Source: Terrimicrobium sacchariphilum (GTDB lineage: Bacteria; Verrucomicrobiota; Verrucomicrobiia; Chthoniobacterales; Terrimicrobiaceae). From it: a DNA stretch of 64,000 nt. The stretch is taken from assembly GCF_001613545.1 (NCBI RefSeq), contig NZ_BDCO01000002.1, positions 1,302,001-1,366,000 of the forward strand. The letters are read 5' to 3'. The notes under the pieces were generated by a model. The model saw only the letters and a list, made by a program, of their open reading frames with translations. It was not told the DNA's origin and did not search any database. A program made the position numbers and the translations under genes. Every line of letters begins with the position of its first letter. Within the stretch, counting starts at the first letter, position 1. This document shows, one piece after another, positions 35,220 through 43,132 of the stretch.

Positions 35220-36461
35220 CTACAGCGTGCGCGAGATCAGCTCTCCGACCTCGACAAATGCGACGTCCACCCTCCCTCTCACATTGGTAGTATAGCAGAC
35301 AAAGCGATCCTGCAGGCAAAACTGAGGGTGGGGGTGAATATGATAGCGTGACAGCGAGGACGGGATCTGGTCGAGATGCGTCACGATCTCCACCTGTTTT
35401 CCGGTCGCCAGATTATAAAACAAGACCTGATGCTTGTCGGGCGCCTCCGGCGGCAACGCATCGGCCACCAGCCAGTTTTCCCCCCGATCGACATGGGCGT
35501 GAGAGAGCAGCGACTTTCGCCAGACGACTTCTTCTTCCCCACCTCCGACGGGCACTCGTGCCACCCCGGTACCATAATGGACATACCACACGTGCTGACC
35601 GTCAGCACTCCACCACTCGTGGCCAAGAAGGGCGCGTTCGTCGGAGATAATGCGGGCGGCGTCGTTGAAGTAATGCGGGTTGCCCCCGACCCGTCGTGGC
35701 GCGCTCGTCAAGGGAGTCGGAAAGATCGGGCATGCGGTGTGCCCCCGCCTGATGACCCACAGCCGGTTCTGATAGCCGATCGATTTGCCGCTGACCGGAT
35801 GAATCGAGTGATCCTGCGCGATCAATTGCAGATCGGGATCGACGGGGTTGAACTGGGCATGGTTGAAACACTGGTCAAACTTTTGCCAGAGCACGAAATC
35901 CCCTCCATCCAGCGGAAGGTGCCCGATGTACCACTCGGAGCCGATCTCGACGTCGATGTTCAGCGCCTGCCGGTCTGCGGAAAAGGTCAGGTGAGTCGCA
36001 AGGCGCCACGGACGACGATTGCTCGCTATCTCGGGTGGGAAGCGATTGACGAAGACGGGGACGGCATCCGGTTCCGGCCGGCGTTTCCAGATCTCCAGGC
36101 CCGAGCACCAGTACGCCTCGCCGGTACGCTCGTCGACAACCGGTGACGCATCGGTGAAGGCCGTCTCGGAAAAGTGGGTGAGCGTCTTTTGCCAGAGGTC
36201 CACCACGCCAAGCGAGCGCCCCTGATTTGCGCTCCCTGCCGGCGGGAATGCGCAGTAAAACCAGTAGTAGCGTCCATCGGAAGAGAAGCTTGTATTGACG
36301 AAATAAAAGCTCTGCTGAATGGGAGCCACCTGCCCGGCGAGGATGTGGCTGGTCACTCCACTGACCGGGTCGATCCATCGCTCAAACAAGGGAGAATCTA
36401 GCGGCAATGCCGGGTGAGGAGGATGAATATCCCGGATCGGGGAGGGACCTGAAGCTAACAT
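35220..36461 (-). CDS. Beta-propeller protein resembling oligogalacturonate lyase (PL22)
   Basis: 413 residues without signal peptide. Repeated blade-like strands (SFSSDGRYYWFYC, HLTFSADRQALNID, HEWWSADGQHVWYVH, and the final FCLQDRFVCYTTNVRGRVDVAFVEV) indicate a seven-bladed propeller. CFNHAQFNP, SHAHVDR and YHIHPHPQF supply the His residues that would hold the metal in PL22 oligogalacturonate lyases. The operon with a glycosidase and an oxidoreductase, in a genome fragment encoding galacturonate catabolism, supports a pectic-oligosaccharide role. It is a divergent member, so a different uronide or no catalysis remains possible. First gene of the LacI-flanked operon. Confidence 0.68.
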   Translation of the reverse strand: MLASGPSPIRDIHPPHPALPLDSPLFERWIDPVSGVTSHILAGQVAPIQQSFYFVNTSFSSDGRYYWFYCAFPPAGSANQGRSLGVVDLWQKTLTHFSETAFTDASPVVDERTGEAYWCSGLEIWKRRPEPDAVPVFVNRFPPEIASNRRPWRLATHLTFSADRQALNIDVEIGSEWYIGHLPLDGGDFVLWQKFDQCFNHAQFNPVDPDLQLIAQDHSIHPVSGKSIGYQNRLWVIRRGHTACPIFPTPLTSAPRRVGGNPHYFNDAARIISDERALLGHEWWSADGQHVWYVHYGTGVARVPVGGGEEEVVWRKSLLSHAHVDRGENWLVADALPPEAPDKHQVLFYNLATGKQVEIVTHLDQIPSSLSRYHIHPHPQFCLQDRFVCYTTNVRGRVDVAFVEVGELISRTL

Positions 36462-36507
36462 GGGTCCCAGATTAAGCCCGAAAGAAAGGTCTGCCAGTAA
36501 CTCGGAG

Positions 36508-36520
36508 GTTAAGCGTTCAC
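36508..36520. promoter_or_regulatory. LacI operator candidate upstream of the propeller/hydrolase operon
   Basis: GTTAA-GCG-TTCAC is an imperfect 5-3-5 inverted repeat 46 bases before the propeller start. Its core TTAAGCGTT recurs (inverted) immediately upstream of the lacI gene at 37616-37628. Confidence 0.6.
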
Positions 36521-36537
36521 CAGTTTCTGGAAATCAA

Positions 36538-37614
36538 CTACGAGATCTTTCGCCGAACTCTTTCGCGCCAATCCTCTCGTTCCCGTTTCCACTCCGTAAA
36601 ATCCTCCACCCACTGGCCTTCGATGGAGATGATCTGAGGATGTGACGGCAGGCCGATTTCATTGCGCTGCAACTGGGCGACCAGGTGCTCGCAGGCGAGG
36701 CGACCGATGATTGGTGTCAGCTTGTCGATCCCATTGGCTCTTCCGTCGGTATAAGCGATATTCAGATTTGCGTAGCGGATATCCGAGGGAGGCTGTCTGC
36801 CGGTCACCTTCTCATAATCCACACAGAAGTCGCCAAATCCGGCACTTACCACGGCATCGGGACGCACTTTCTCCATCCATGCAGCCAGATTGCCTCGGCC
36901 ATCGGGAGAGAAGTTCACAGGCAGCCGCCGGCTTTTGGGCAGGTACTCCTGATGGCGTAGATAGGCGGAGTGCCATAGACCCAGCACCTTGGCGTCGTCC
37001 CCGCTGTTGGCATTGAGCGCGATGCGTTGGCACCCGGCGCGGGAAAGCCGTTCGAGCAGGGCCAACATCTCGTTGTAATGATTATTCGCCGCCCGGTGGA
37101 GAAGGGGAGATTGGAGCGAGTAGTCAAATGCGACTGCCGCAAAGTTCTTCCAATCGAGATCGAGTGAAACACCGAGCTTGTCGAATCCGCCGACGAGCAG
37201 TCCCCGGATGCCGCGGCTCACCAGCAGGCGGCTCATGCGGGCCGGCGTCATGTCTGGAGCCGAGAGATGAAATAAATCCAGGCGATAACCGAGCTCCAGC
37301 GCACGCTCGGCTGCACCCAGATAGTAATCATGGTGTGGCATCCAGTTCCACGCATCATAGGAAGGATAGCTGCTGAGATAAGCCAGCGTCTCCCGATATT
37401 CCGAGGCACCTTGCGCCCGCAGGTGCTGCATGAGCGTGGCGATCTTTGGGTCGGGATGATAGTCGAGGCGCTTCGCGATCTGTTGGACCTTGAGGCGCGT
37501 TGCAGCCGAGATGCGCGGGTTGTTGCGCAATGCCAGCGATGCTGCGGCCAGGGAGAGTCCTGCTTCGCGAGCAATGTCACGCAACGTTGGCCGAGAGGAA
37601 CCGGAGGAAGGCAT
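36538..37614 (-). CDS. LacI-family transcriptional regulator
   Basis: 358 residues. The N-terminal helix-turn-helix (TLRDIAREAGLSLAAASLALRNNPRISAATRLKVQQIAKRLDYHPDP) is followed by a periplasmic-binding-like sensor domain that senses a sugar. Related inverted repeats lie directly before its own start and 18 bases beyond its stop codon, ahead of the propeller/hydrolase/oxidoreductase genes. It is also divergent from the PEP-CTERM/LamG/pseudopilin genes. It therefore probably controls both sides and itself. Confidence 0.93.
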   Translation of the reverse strand: MPSSGSSRPTLRDIAREAGLSLAAASLALRNNPRISAATRLKVQQIAKRLDYHPDPKIATLMQHLRAQGASEYRETLAYLSSYPSYDAWNWMPHHDYYLGAAERALELGYRLDLFHLSAPDMTPARMSRLLVSRGIRGLLVGGFDKLGVSLDLDWKNFAAVAFDYSLQSPLLHRAANNHYNEMLALLERLSRAGCQRIALNANSGDDAKVLGLWHSAYLRHQEYLPKSRRLPVNFSPDGRGNLAAWMEKVRPDAVVSAGFGDFCVDYEKVTGRQPPSDIRYANLNIAYTDGRANGIDKLTPIIGRLACEHLVAQLQRNEIGLPSHPQIISIEGQWVEDFTEWKREREDWRERVRRKIS

Positions 37615-37615
37615 A

Positions 37616-37628
37616 GTTAACGCTTAAG
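37616..37628. promoter_or_regulatory. LacI operator candidate at the lacI start
   Basis: TTAA-CGC-TTAA (37617-37627) is a perfect inverted repeat that begins three bases before the lacI start codon, in the 78-bp gap shared with the divergent PEP-CTERM gene. The reverse complement reads TTAAGCGTTAA, matching the site at 36508 in eleven of thirteen positions including flanks. Confidence 0.65.
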
Positions 37629-37692
37629 CAGTAGAGCGTTTGCCGGGAGAAATGGCAAGGCCTACGCTTGGCGCAATCCTCGATTCCCCTAT

Positions 37693-38442
37693 ATGAAACA
37701 CACCTTCCTGCTGCCCGTTGTTGCTCTTTTCACCCTGGCTTCGGCTCCTGCTGTCCATGCGCAGCTCATCACCTCCGTGTCGAGCACGGCCCCCGCGACG
37801 GATGTCGCCATTAGTTTTACCACGGCAAACTATTCTGCCACCTCCGTAAACACGGTCGGCATGGGGTGGAAGGGCGATACGGGAAGCCGTCGGGACATGG
37901 GACAAACCTTCACGACGACAACCTCGTTCCTTCTGGATCGCATCACTGTGCAACTGCAATTCGTTGGCACGAGCGCTCCTGGTGCGAATTACTCTCTGTC
38001 TCTGTACGAGTTCCCTTCGGCTGGAAGCCTCACTGCTTCGAGCACGGTGGGTACCTGGACCGGGACGCTGCCGGGTTCGTCGACTCTCGCTCCGGCGACA
38101 TATACGTTTAGTAATGGCACGGTCGGTCCATTCCTGACCTTCGACATGCCTAATGTGACTTTGTCAGCCAGTACGACCTATGGCTTTGTTTTGAGCTTCA
38201 CCACGCTGGCCAGCAACGAGTCGCTGAATTTCTGGACCAAGGGCGGCGGCGCCTACGCGGGGGGCCAGCAGATCCAGACGGGTACGGCAGGGGCGACGAC
38301 GTTCACCTCCAGCGGTAATGATGTGCTGTTTTACGTTCAGGCTGTGCCGGAGGGCTCGACTTTTGCGATGGTCTTGGGGGGCGCTCTTCTCTTATTCTGG
38401 GTTCGCCGTCTTCGCCGTACCGCATCCCCCGCCTCCCGGTAA
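37693..38442 (+). CDS. PEP-CTERM exported surface protein
   Basis: 249 residues. A signal peptide ends at VHA (about residue 22). The C-terminus has the sorting tail VPEGSTFAMVLGGALLLFWVRRLRR: motif, hydrophobic helix and basic end, here VPEG instead of the usual VPEP. The body is Thr/Ser-rich with beta-strand character and no recognised domain. Such proteins are trimmed by an exosortase-type enzyme and released or anchored at the surface. It is divergent from lacI across the operator and heads a run of three exported or pilus-like proteins. Confidence 0.88.
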   Translation: MKHTFLLPVVALFTLASAPAVHAQLITSVSSTAPATDVAISFTTANYSATSVNTVGMGWKGDTGSRRDMGQTFTTTTSFLLDRITVQLQFVGTSAPGANYSLSLYEFPSAGSLTASSTVGTWTGTLPGSSTLAPATYTFSNGTVGPFLTFDMPNVTLSASTTYGFVLSFTTLASNESLNFWTKGGGAYAGGQQIQTGTAGATTFTSSGNDVLFYVQAVPEGSTFAMVLGGALLLFWVRRLRRTASPASR

Positions 38443-38462
38443 CTTCCACCCTTGTCGTAACT

Positions 38463-39296
38463 ATGAAATTCCGGCACCTCTTCGTGGTTCTGGTCTCCCT
38501 TGCTTCAGCGCATGTCGTCCACGCGCAACAGGAGCTCCTGCGCTATTCATTTAATGATCCTGATCTTCAGACGACAACAACTGCCGATGCGGGGCCGGAC
38601 GGTCATACGCTCACGATGTACTCCGCCGATGGGGAGGCCGCCGCGCTTCAGACGGGATCAGGAGTGAGCGGAAAGGCGGGGGACCATTCATTCAACAACT
38701 CAAGGGCCACCGGCATGGGACGGAACGGACAGGGAGGATGGGCTGAGGGGTCCATCCGTGGGGAGGAAACCATTTGGCAGCGGGGAATGACATCATTTAC
38801 CGTGACGGGGTGGTTCCAGCCGACCGAAAGTCAGCCTAGCGATACCGCCCGGATCGTCTATATCCAACCCAGTCTGAACGGAAACGCGATGACCGTCTGG
38901 GCCGTCGGCGGGGGACGATTGGAACTTAGGTTGGATAAGCAGGTGGATGGAGGGCAGAGCGACCCTGTCTTTGGCAGCAAGCCGGGAGAGTGGAACTTCT
39001 TTGCCGTCACTTTTGATGCGACGAAAAGGTCGGACAATATCCATTACTATGCAGGTACCGATTCCTCGTCCGTTCGTGAAGTGGGAGTGGGAACCCTCGC
39101 AATGGACCGATGGACGCCGGCGCGCGATGGATCGCACACGCCGCTGTGCATCATTGGCAATGGTGGTCGGGATGTGCAGCGTCCCTTTCAGGGTCATATT
39201 GATGAGATCCGGCTGTTCGGGGCGGAGAGTGGATCGGGCGGTGCCTTGAGCCAGGAAAAGTTGGAGGAGATTCGCTGCGAGGCGCTTGTTCCCTGA
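38463..39296 (+). CDS. Exported LamG-like (concanavalin-type) protein
   Basis: 277 residues with a signal peptide (MKFRHLFVVLVSLASAHVVHA). The body resembles a LamG/laminin-G or pentraxin-like jelly-roll: RYSFND start, SFTVTGWFQP, EWNFFAVTFDATK and HIDEIRLFGAE at the end, which are the usual landmarks. Likely binds a glycan. There is no catalytic motif. The gap to the PEP-CTERM gene is 20 bases and to the pseudopilin 20 bases, so these three are one unit. Confidence 0.82.
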   Translation: MKFRHLFVVLVSLASAHVVHAQQELLRYSFNDPDLQTTTTADAGPDGHTLTMYSADGEAAALQTGSGVSGKAGDHSFNNSRATGMGRNGQGGWAEGSIRGEETIWQRGMTSFTVTGWFQPTESQPSDTARIVYIQPSLNGNAMTVWAVGGGRLELRLDKQVDGGQSDPVFGSKPGEWNFFAVTFDATKRSDNIHYYAGTDSSSVREVGVGTLAMDRWTPARDGSHTPLCIIGNGGRDVQRPFQGHIDEIRLFGAESGSGGALSQEKLEEIRCEALVP

Positions 39297-39316
39297 GAGA
39301 CTTCATAGATTCCCCC

Positions 39317-40018
39317 ATGAGCTCTTCCCTGACAGGCTGGCGTTGCTCGAAAAGCCGGCATGCGTTTTCCCTTATGGAATTGCTGGTGACGATTGCGCTC
39401 ATCGGTGTTCTTTCCGCGATGCTGGCAGGAGGAATGCGGGCTTTTAACGAGAACGGGAAGCGCCTGAAGTGCGCCTCCCAGTTGCGGCAGATTTACGAAG
39501 CGATCGCGCTTTACCGGGCGGAAAACAATAACTCCTATCCGCCTGCCAATCCGTGGAATGCCGAGACAGGAGATGCCGGGTGGCTGGCCTGGCACACAGC
39601 CAATGAGAAGTATGGGAAGGAGTCTCCTCTCGCCGTTTATGTGGGAGGGGTGGAGTCCCTGCGCAAACTAAGTGTTTGCCCGGCCAACGGCACCAAGTTT
39701 GCAGGTGCTGTGCCGGATCAGGTGCACAACGCATACGGGTACCCATATACGGTCAACTACAACGTCATGGTGGACTCTTTGTCGGGCGGAAAAACCGCGA
39801 AAAGCGCAAACACCATTACGCGCCCCGGAAGCACGATCCTGATGGCCGATTCGACTGCCACCCCGTCGGGATGGGGGCCGGGATTTGCCGACACGGGATG
39901 GTCTAGCTTTCAGAGAATCGCAAAACCGCATGGCGAGAAGACAAGCCTGCTCTGGTGCGATGGTCACGTCACCCTGCAATCGCCGGCTACTATCGATAAC
40001 AAAAACCTCTACCCCTAG
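39317..40018 (+). CDS. Pseudopilin with N-terminal methylation motif and H-X9-DG tail
   Basis: 233 residues. The prepilin motif HAFSLMELLVTIALIGVLSAML contains the conserved Glu five residues after the processing site. The C-terminus has PHGEKTSLLWCDGH, exactly a His, nine residues, Asp-Gly, which defines the prepilin-associated H-X9-DG family found in large numbers in Verrucomicrobia, Planctomycetes and Lentisphaerae. These are thought to form type II secretion or pilus-like surface structures; individual roles are unknown. The link with a sugar-responsive regulator and exported binding proteins suggests a glycan-handling surface assembly. Confidence 0.9.
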   Translation: MSSSLTGWRCSKSRHAFSLMELLVTIALIGVLSAMLAGGMRAFNENGKRLKCASQLRQIYEAIALYRAENNNSYPPANPWNAETGDAGWLAWHTANEKYGKESPLAVYVGGVESLRKLSVCPANGTKFAGAVPDQVHNAYGYPYTVNYNVMVDSLSGGKTAKSANTITRPGSTILMADSTATPSGWGPGFADTGWSSFQRIAKPHGEKTSLLWCDGHVTLQSPATIDNKNLYP

Positions 40019-40060
40019 GCTGAGTGCTCGAGGCTTATCCAGCCCTCCGCCTTTGCACCA

Positions 40061-40073
40061 GGGAAAGTTTCCC
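40061..40073. repeat. Short palindrome in the convergent pseudopilin/uxaB gap
   Basis: GGGAAA-G-TTTCCC is a perfect 6-1-6 inverted repeat between the stops at 40018 and 40088. It is too tight to form a normal hairpin loop; function not evident. Confidence 0.4.
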
Positions 40074-40087
40074 GTTTCCGCGACCGG

Positions 40088-41572
40088 CTATGGCAACGCA
40101 GCCTTTGCTCCTTGAACGAGGATTTTTTCGAGATCGGCAGCCACGGCTTTCGTCAGCCCTGGAACGTCGTTGAGATCCTTGCTGTTCCAGAGCGCTGAGT
40201 GGCCGAGGACGGCCTTGGTGACGGCTTCGGCGGAGGTGTCGGGACGCGTCCAGACATCGCGGAAGAACTCCAGCACCTCGGGGCTGTCCTTGATCGGGTA
40301 GGCTCCATCCTTGGCGCGAGTACCGATGAGCGCGCCGTCCGCGATCTCGGTGCCGCGATAGAAGGCGACGAGAGCCGCCAGAGAATAGACCAGCCGCGCG
40401 GGCAGCTTGCCCCGCCGGTCGAGATAGGTGAGCAGCGAGGGCAGCACGCGGGCGGTGAACTTGCTCGTGGAGTTGAGCGAGATGCTGAGCAGCGGATGCT
40501 TGACGAAGGGATTGGCAAAACGCTCCAGCACGGCGGCGGCGAAGGCATCGAGATCCGAGCGTGGCAGGTCGAGGGTGGGGATGATCTCCTCGTTGAGCGC
40601 ATCGCGCAGGAAGCTGGCAAACGCCGGATCGTCGAGGCACTCCTTTACCAGGTCATGCCCGGCGAGAAAGGCGGCGAGGACGGTGGAGGTGTGCGCGCCG
40701 TTGAGGATGCGCACTTTGCGATCCCGATAGGGTTTGTAGTCCCGGGTGAAAATGACGTTGAGGCCCGCCTTGTCGAGCGGCAGTTCCTCCGCCAGCGAGG
40801 CAGGACCTTCGATCACCCAGGCGTGGAAGACTTCCGAAGTGTTGAGCAGCGTATCCTCGTAGCCAAGCTTGGCGCAGATTTCCGCCGCTTCTTCGCGCGG
40901 GTAACCTGTCACGATGCGATCGACGAGCGTGTTGCAGAAAACGACGTGCGTCTCGATCCAGGAAATCATGGCGGCATCGAGTTCCCATTTAGCCGCGGTC
41001 TCCAGCACGCAGCGCCGGAGGTTGGTTCCGTTGAACTCGATCAGTTCGCAGGGGAGGATGACGAGCCCGCTTTCCGCCGTGCCGCCAAAGGCCTGAAAAC
41101 GCTCCAGCAGCAGACGGGTCAGCTTGCCGGGAAACGAGACCGGCGGCTGCGCGTCGATGCGGTCATCTGGGTGGCAGGCAATACCGGCCTCGGTGGTGTT
41201 CGAGACGACGAAGCGCAGGTCAGGATTGCGGGCGGTGGCGAGGAAGGCATCGAAGTCCGCGAAAGGGTTGATTCCGCGCCGGATGGAGCCGACGACCTCG
41301 GTCTCCTCCACCAGCTTTCCGTCGACCACGCCGCGCAGGATGTGGGTGAAAAGCCCGTCCTGCGCGTTGAGCGCGTCGACGAGGCCATTGGCCAGCGGCT
41401 GAACCACCACGACCGACCCGTCGAAAAGCGCCTGCTTGTTGAGCTGGTGCACCATCCAGTCGACGAATCCCCGGAGGAATGCGCCTTCGCCGAATTGCAG
41501 GATGCGTTCCGGGCGGGTGTTGGTTGGGATGTCGAGGGTGGCGGCGTTCAGCTTGGGCAGGGGCGAGGACAT
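40088..41572 (-). CDS. uxaB: Tagaturonate reductase (altronate oxidoreductase)
   Basis: 494-residue member of the mannitol dehydrogenase family. It reduces D-tagaturonate to D-altronate with NADH. Landmarks are RILQFGEGAFLRGFVDWMV at the start, SNTTEAGI, CELIEFNGTNLRRCV, FCNTLVDRIVTGYP, KVRILNGAHTSTVL and FANPFVKHPLLSISLNSTSKF, all typical of UxaB. It is the third gene of the minus-strand kdgK-uxaA-uxaB unit, 32 bases after uxaA. Together with uxaC at 11448 it gives the galacturonate branch to altronate. No mannonate pathway genes (uxuA/uxuB) are seen here. Confidence 0.94.
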   Translation of the reverse strand: MSSPLPKLNAATLDIPTNTRPERILQFGEGAFLRGFVDWMVHQLNKQALFDGSVVVVQPLANGLVDALNAQDGLFTHILRGVVDGKLVEETEVVGSIRRGINPFADFDAFLATARNPDLRFVVSNTTEAGIACHPDDRIDAQPPVSFPGKLTRLLLERFQAFGGTAESGLVILPCELIEFNGTNLRRCVLETAAKWELDAAMISWIETHVVFCNTLVDRIVTGYPREEAAEICAKLGYEDTLLNTSEVFHAWVIEGPASLAEELPLDKAGLNVIFTRDYKPYRDRKVRILNGAHTSTVLAAFLAGHDLVKECLDDPAFASFLRDALNEEIIPTLDLPRSDLDAFAAAVLERFANPFVKHPLLSISLNSTSKFTARVLPSLLTYLDRRGKLPARLVYSLAALVAFYRGTEIADGALIGTRAKDGAYPIKDSPEVLEFFRDVWTRPDTSAEAVTKAVLGHSALWNSKDLNDVPGLTKAVAADLEKILVQGAKAALP

Positions 41573-41604
41573 GGTCGGGTTATTCCGTGGGGAGCGGTGG
41601 GTTT

Positions 41605-43119
41605 CTAGAGAGTCACGCCGTCTTTCCAGATGGCGATTTCGCGGTGGCCGCGGGTTTCGTTGCGGGTATGGGCTTCGCCCGAGGCGATGGCCACAATCTG
41701 TCGCCAGAGTTGCTCGGTGAGCTCGGGAAAGTCAGCCGTGCCGTCGGCCACGGGACCGGCGCTGAAGTCGATCCAGTGCGGCTTGCGTGTGGCGAGGTCG
41801 GAGTTGCTGGAGATTTTCACCGTCGGGACCGGGAAGCCCATCGGGTTGCCTCGGCCTGTGGTGAAAAGCAGGATGTGCGCTCCGGCGATGGTCATGGCCG
41901 TGCCGGAGACTCCGTCGTTGCCAGGACCCTGGAGCAGGGAAAGGCCGCCGAGTCCGGGATTCGCCGTGGCTCCGTAAGGAAGCACCTGGCGCACCGGGGC
42001 CTGTCCGCCCTTTTGCACACAGCCGAGGGATTTGTCGGCCAGTGTGGTGATGCCGCCCGCCTTGTTGCCCGGGGACGGGTTTTCATCGATGGGCTCGTTG
42101 TGCTTCTGGAAATAGGCGCGGAAATCATTGACCAGGTCGATGACGCCATTGAAGACGCTTTCGTCGCTGGTGCGCTCGAGCAGCATCCGCTCCGCGCCGA
42201 ACATCTCGGGCACCTCGGTGAGGAGCACGGTGCCGCCATGGGACGTATGGAGGTCCGCGATGCGGCCCACCAGCGGGTTGGCCGTGATGCCGGAGAAGCC
42301 ATCGGAACCGCCGCACTTCATGCCCAGGATCAGCTCGGAAACCGGAATCGGCTCGCGCCGGAACTGGCGCACATAGTCGGCCAGCTCCCGCACCGCCTCG
42401 ATGCCGGACTCGATCTCATCCGTCACCTGCTGGGCGTTGAACCAGCGGATGCGCTCGGCAGCCTGCGGACCGACGACTTCCAGGAAGTCGTTCATCTGAT
42501 TGTTCTCGCATCCCAGACCGAGCACGAGGACGGCGGCGGCATTGGGATGGCGGACCAATCCCGCGAGTACCTTCTGGGTGTGCTGGAGGTCGTCGCCGAG
42601 CTGGGAGCAGCCAAAGGGATGGCTGAAGGTGTAAACACCGTCGATGCCCGAGCCGGGCGTCGCCAGTTCCGCATGGGCGGCCGCCGCGATCTTCTCGGAG
42701 GCGATATTGACGCATCCCACCGTGTTGACGATCCAGATTTCATTCCGGGTCGCGGCGCGGCCATCGGGTCGTCGGTATCCTAGGAAGGTTTCCTGCGTCT
42801 CGCTTTCCGAGCGGGAAGCGTGCTGAGGCTTGGCGACTTCAGCGTAGCGCAGGTCGGAGAGCTTTTCCGCCAGGTTGCCCCGGACGTTGTGGCTGTGCAC
42901 ATGGACCCCGGCGGGAATGGCTTCCGAGGCGACGCCGATCGGGTAGCCGTACTTGATCACCGGCTCGCCCACCGCGATCGGGCGGATGGCGAGCTTGTGA
43001 CCGGCCGGGATGGGTTCGGTGGCAGGGACTCCGTCGTAGGTGTCGCCCTGCGCGGCAGCGCGCAGAGCGACGACGACGTTGTCCGACGGATGGATTCGCA
43101 GGAAGACCGGTGCGGACAT
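41605..43119 (-). CDS. uxaA: Altronate dehydratase
   Basis: 504-residue dehydratase converting D-altronate to 2-keto-3-deoxygluconate. Both family parts are present: an N-terminal SAF-type segment (VFLRIHPSDNVVVAL, VHVHSHNVRGNL) and the main part with GYRRPDGRAATRNEIWIVNTVGCVN, FSHPFGCSQLGDD, LGCENNQ, ILGMKCGGSDGFSGITANPLVG and GGNPxxNKxGG-like SPGNKAGGI. Its metal site is iron or manganese dependent in known members. The gap to the kdgK gene is 13 bases and to uxaB 32 bases, so it lies mid-operon. Confidence 0.95.
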   Translation of the reverse strand: MSAPVFLRIHPSDNVVVALRAAAQGDTYDGVPATEPIPAGHKLAIRPIAVGEPVIKYGYPIGVASEAIPAGVHVHSHNVRGNLAEKLSDLRYAEVAKPQHASRSESETQETFLGYRRPDGRAATRNEIWIVNTVGCVNIASEKIAAAAHAELATPGSGIDGVYTFSHPFGCSQLGDDLQHTQKVLAGLVRHPNAAAVLVLGLGCENNQMNDFLEVVGPQAAERIRWFNAQQVTDEIESGIEAVRELADYVRQFRREPIPVSELILGMKCGGSDGFSGITANPLVGRIADLHTSHGGTVLLTEVPEMFGAERMLLERTSDESVFNGVIDLVNDFRAYFQKHNEPIDENPSPGNKAGGITTLADKSLGCVQKGGQAPVRQVLPYGATANPGLGGLSLLQGPGNDGVSGTAMTIAGAHILLFTTGRGNPMGFPVPTVKISSNSDLATRKPHWIDFSAGPVADGTADFPELTEQLWRQIVAIASGEAHTRNETRGHREIAIWKDGVTL

Positions 43120-43132
43120 GGCAGGTTGGCGC

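Noticed and set aside
40199-41608. Plus-strand open frame of 469 codons opposite uxaB
   Set aside because: UxaB motifs on the minus strand are unmistakable and this frame has none.
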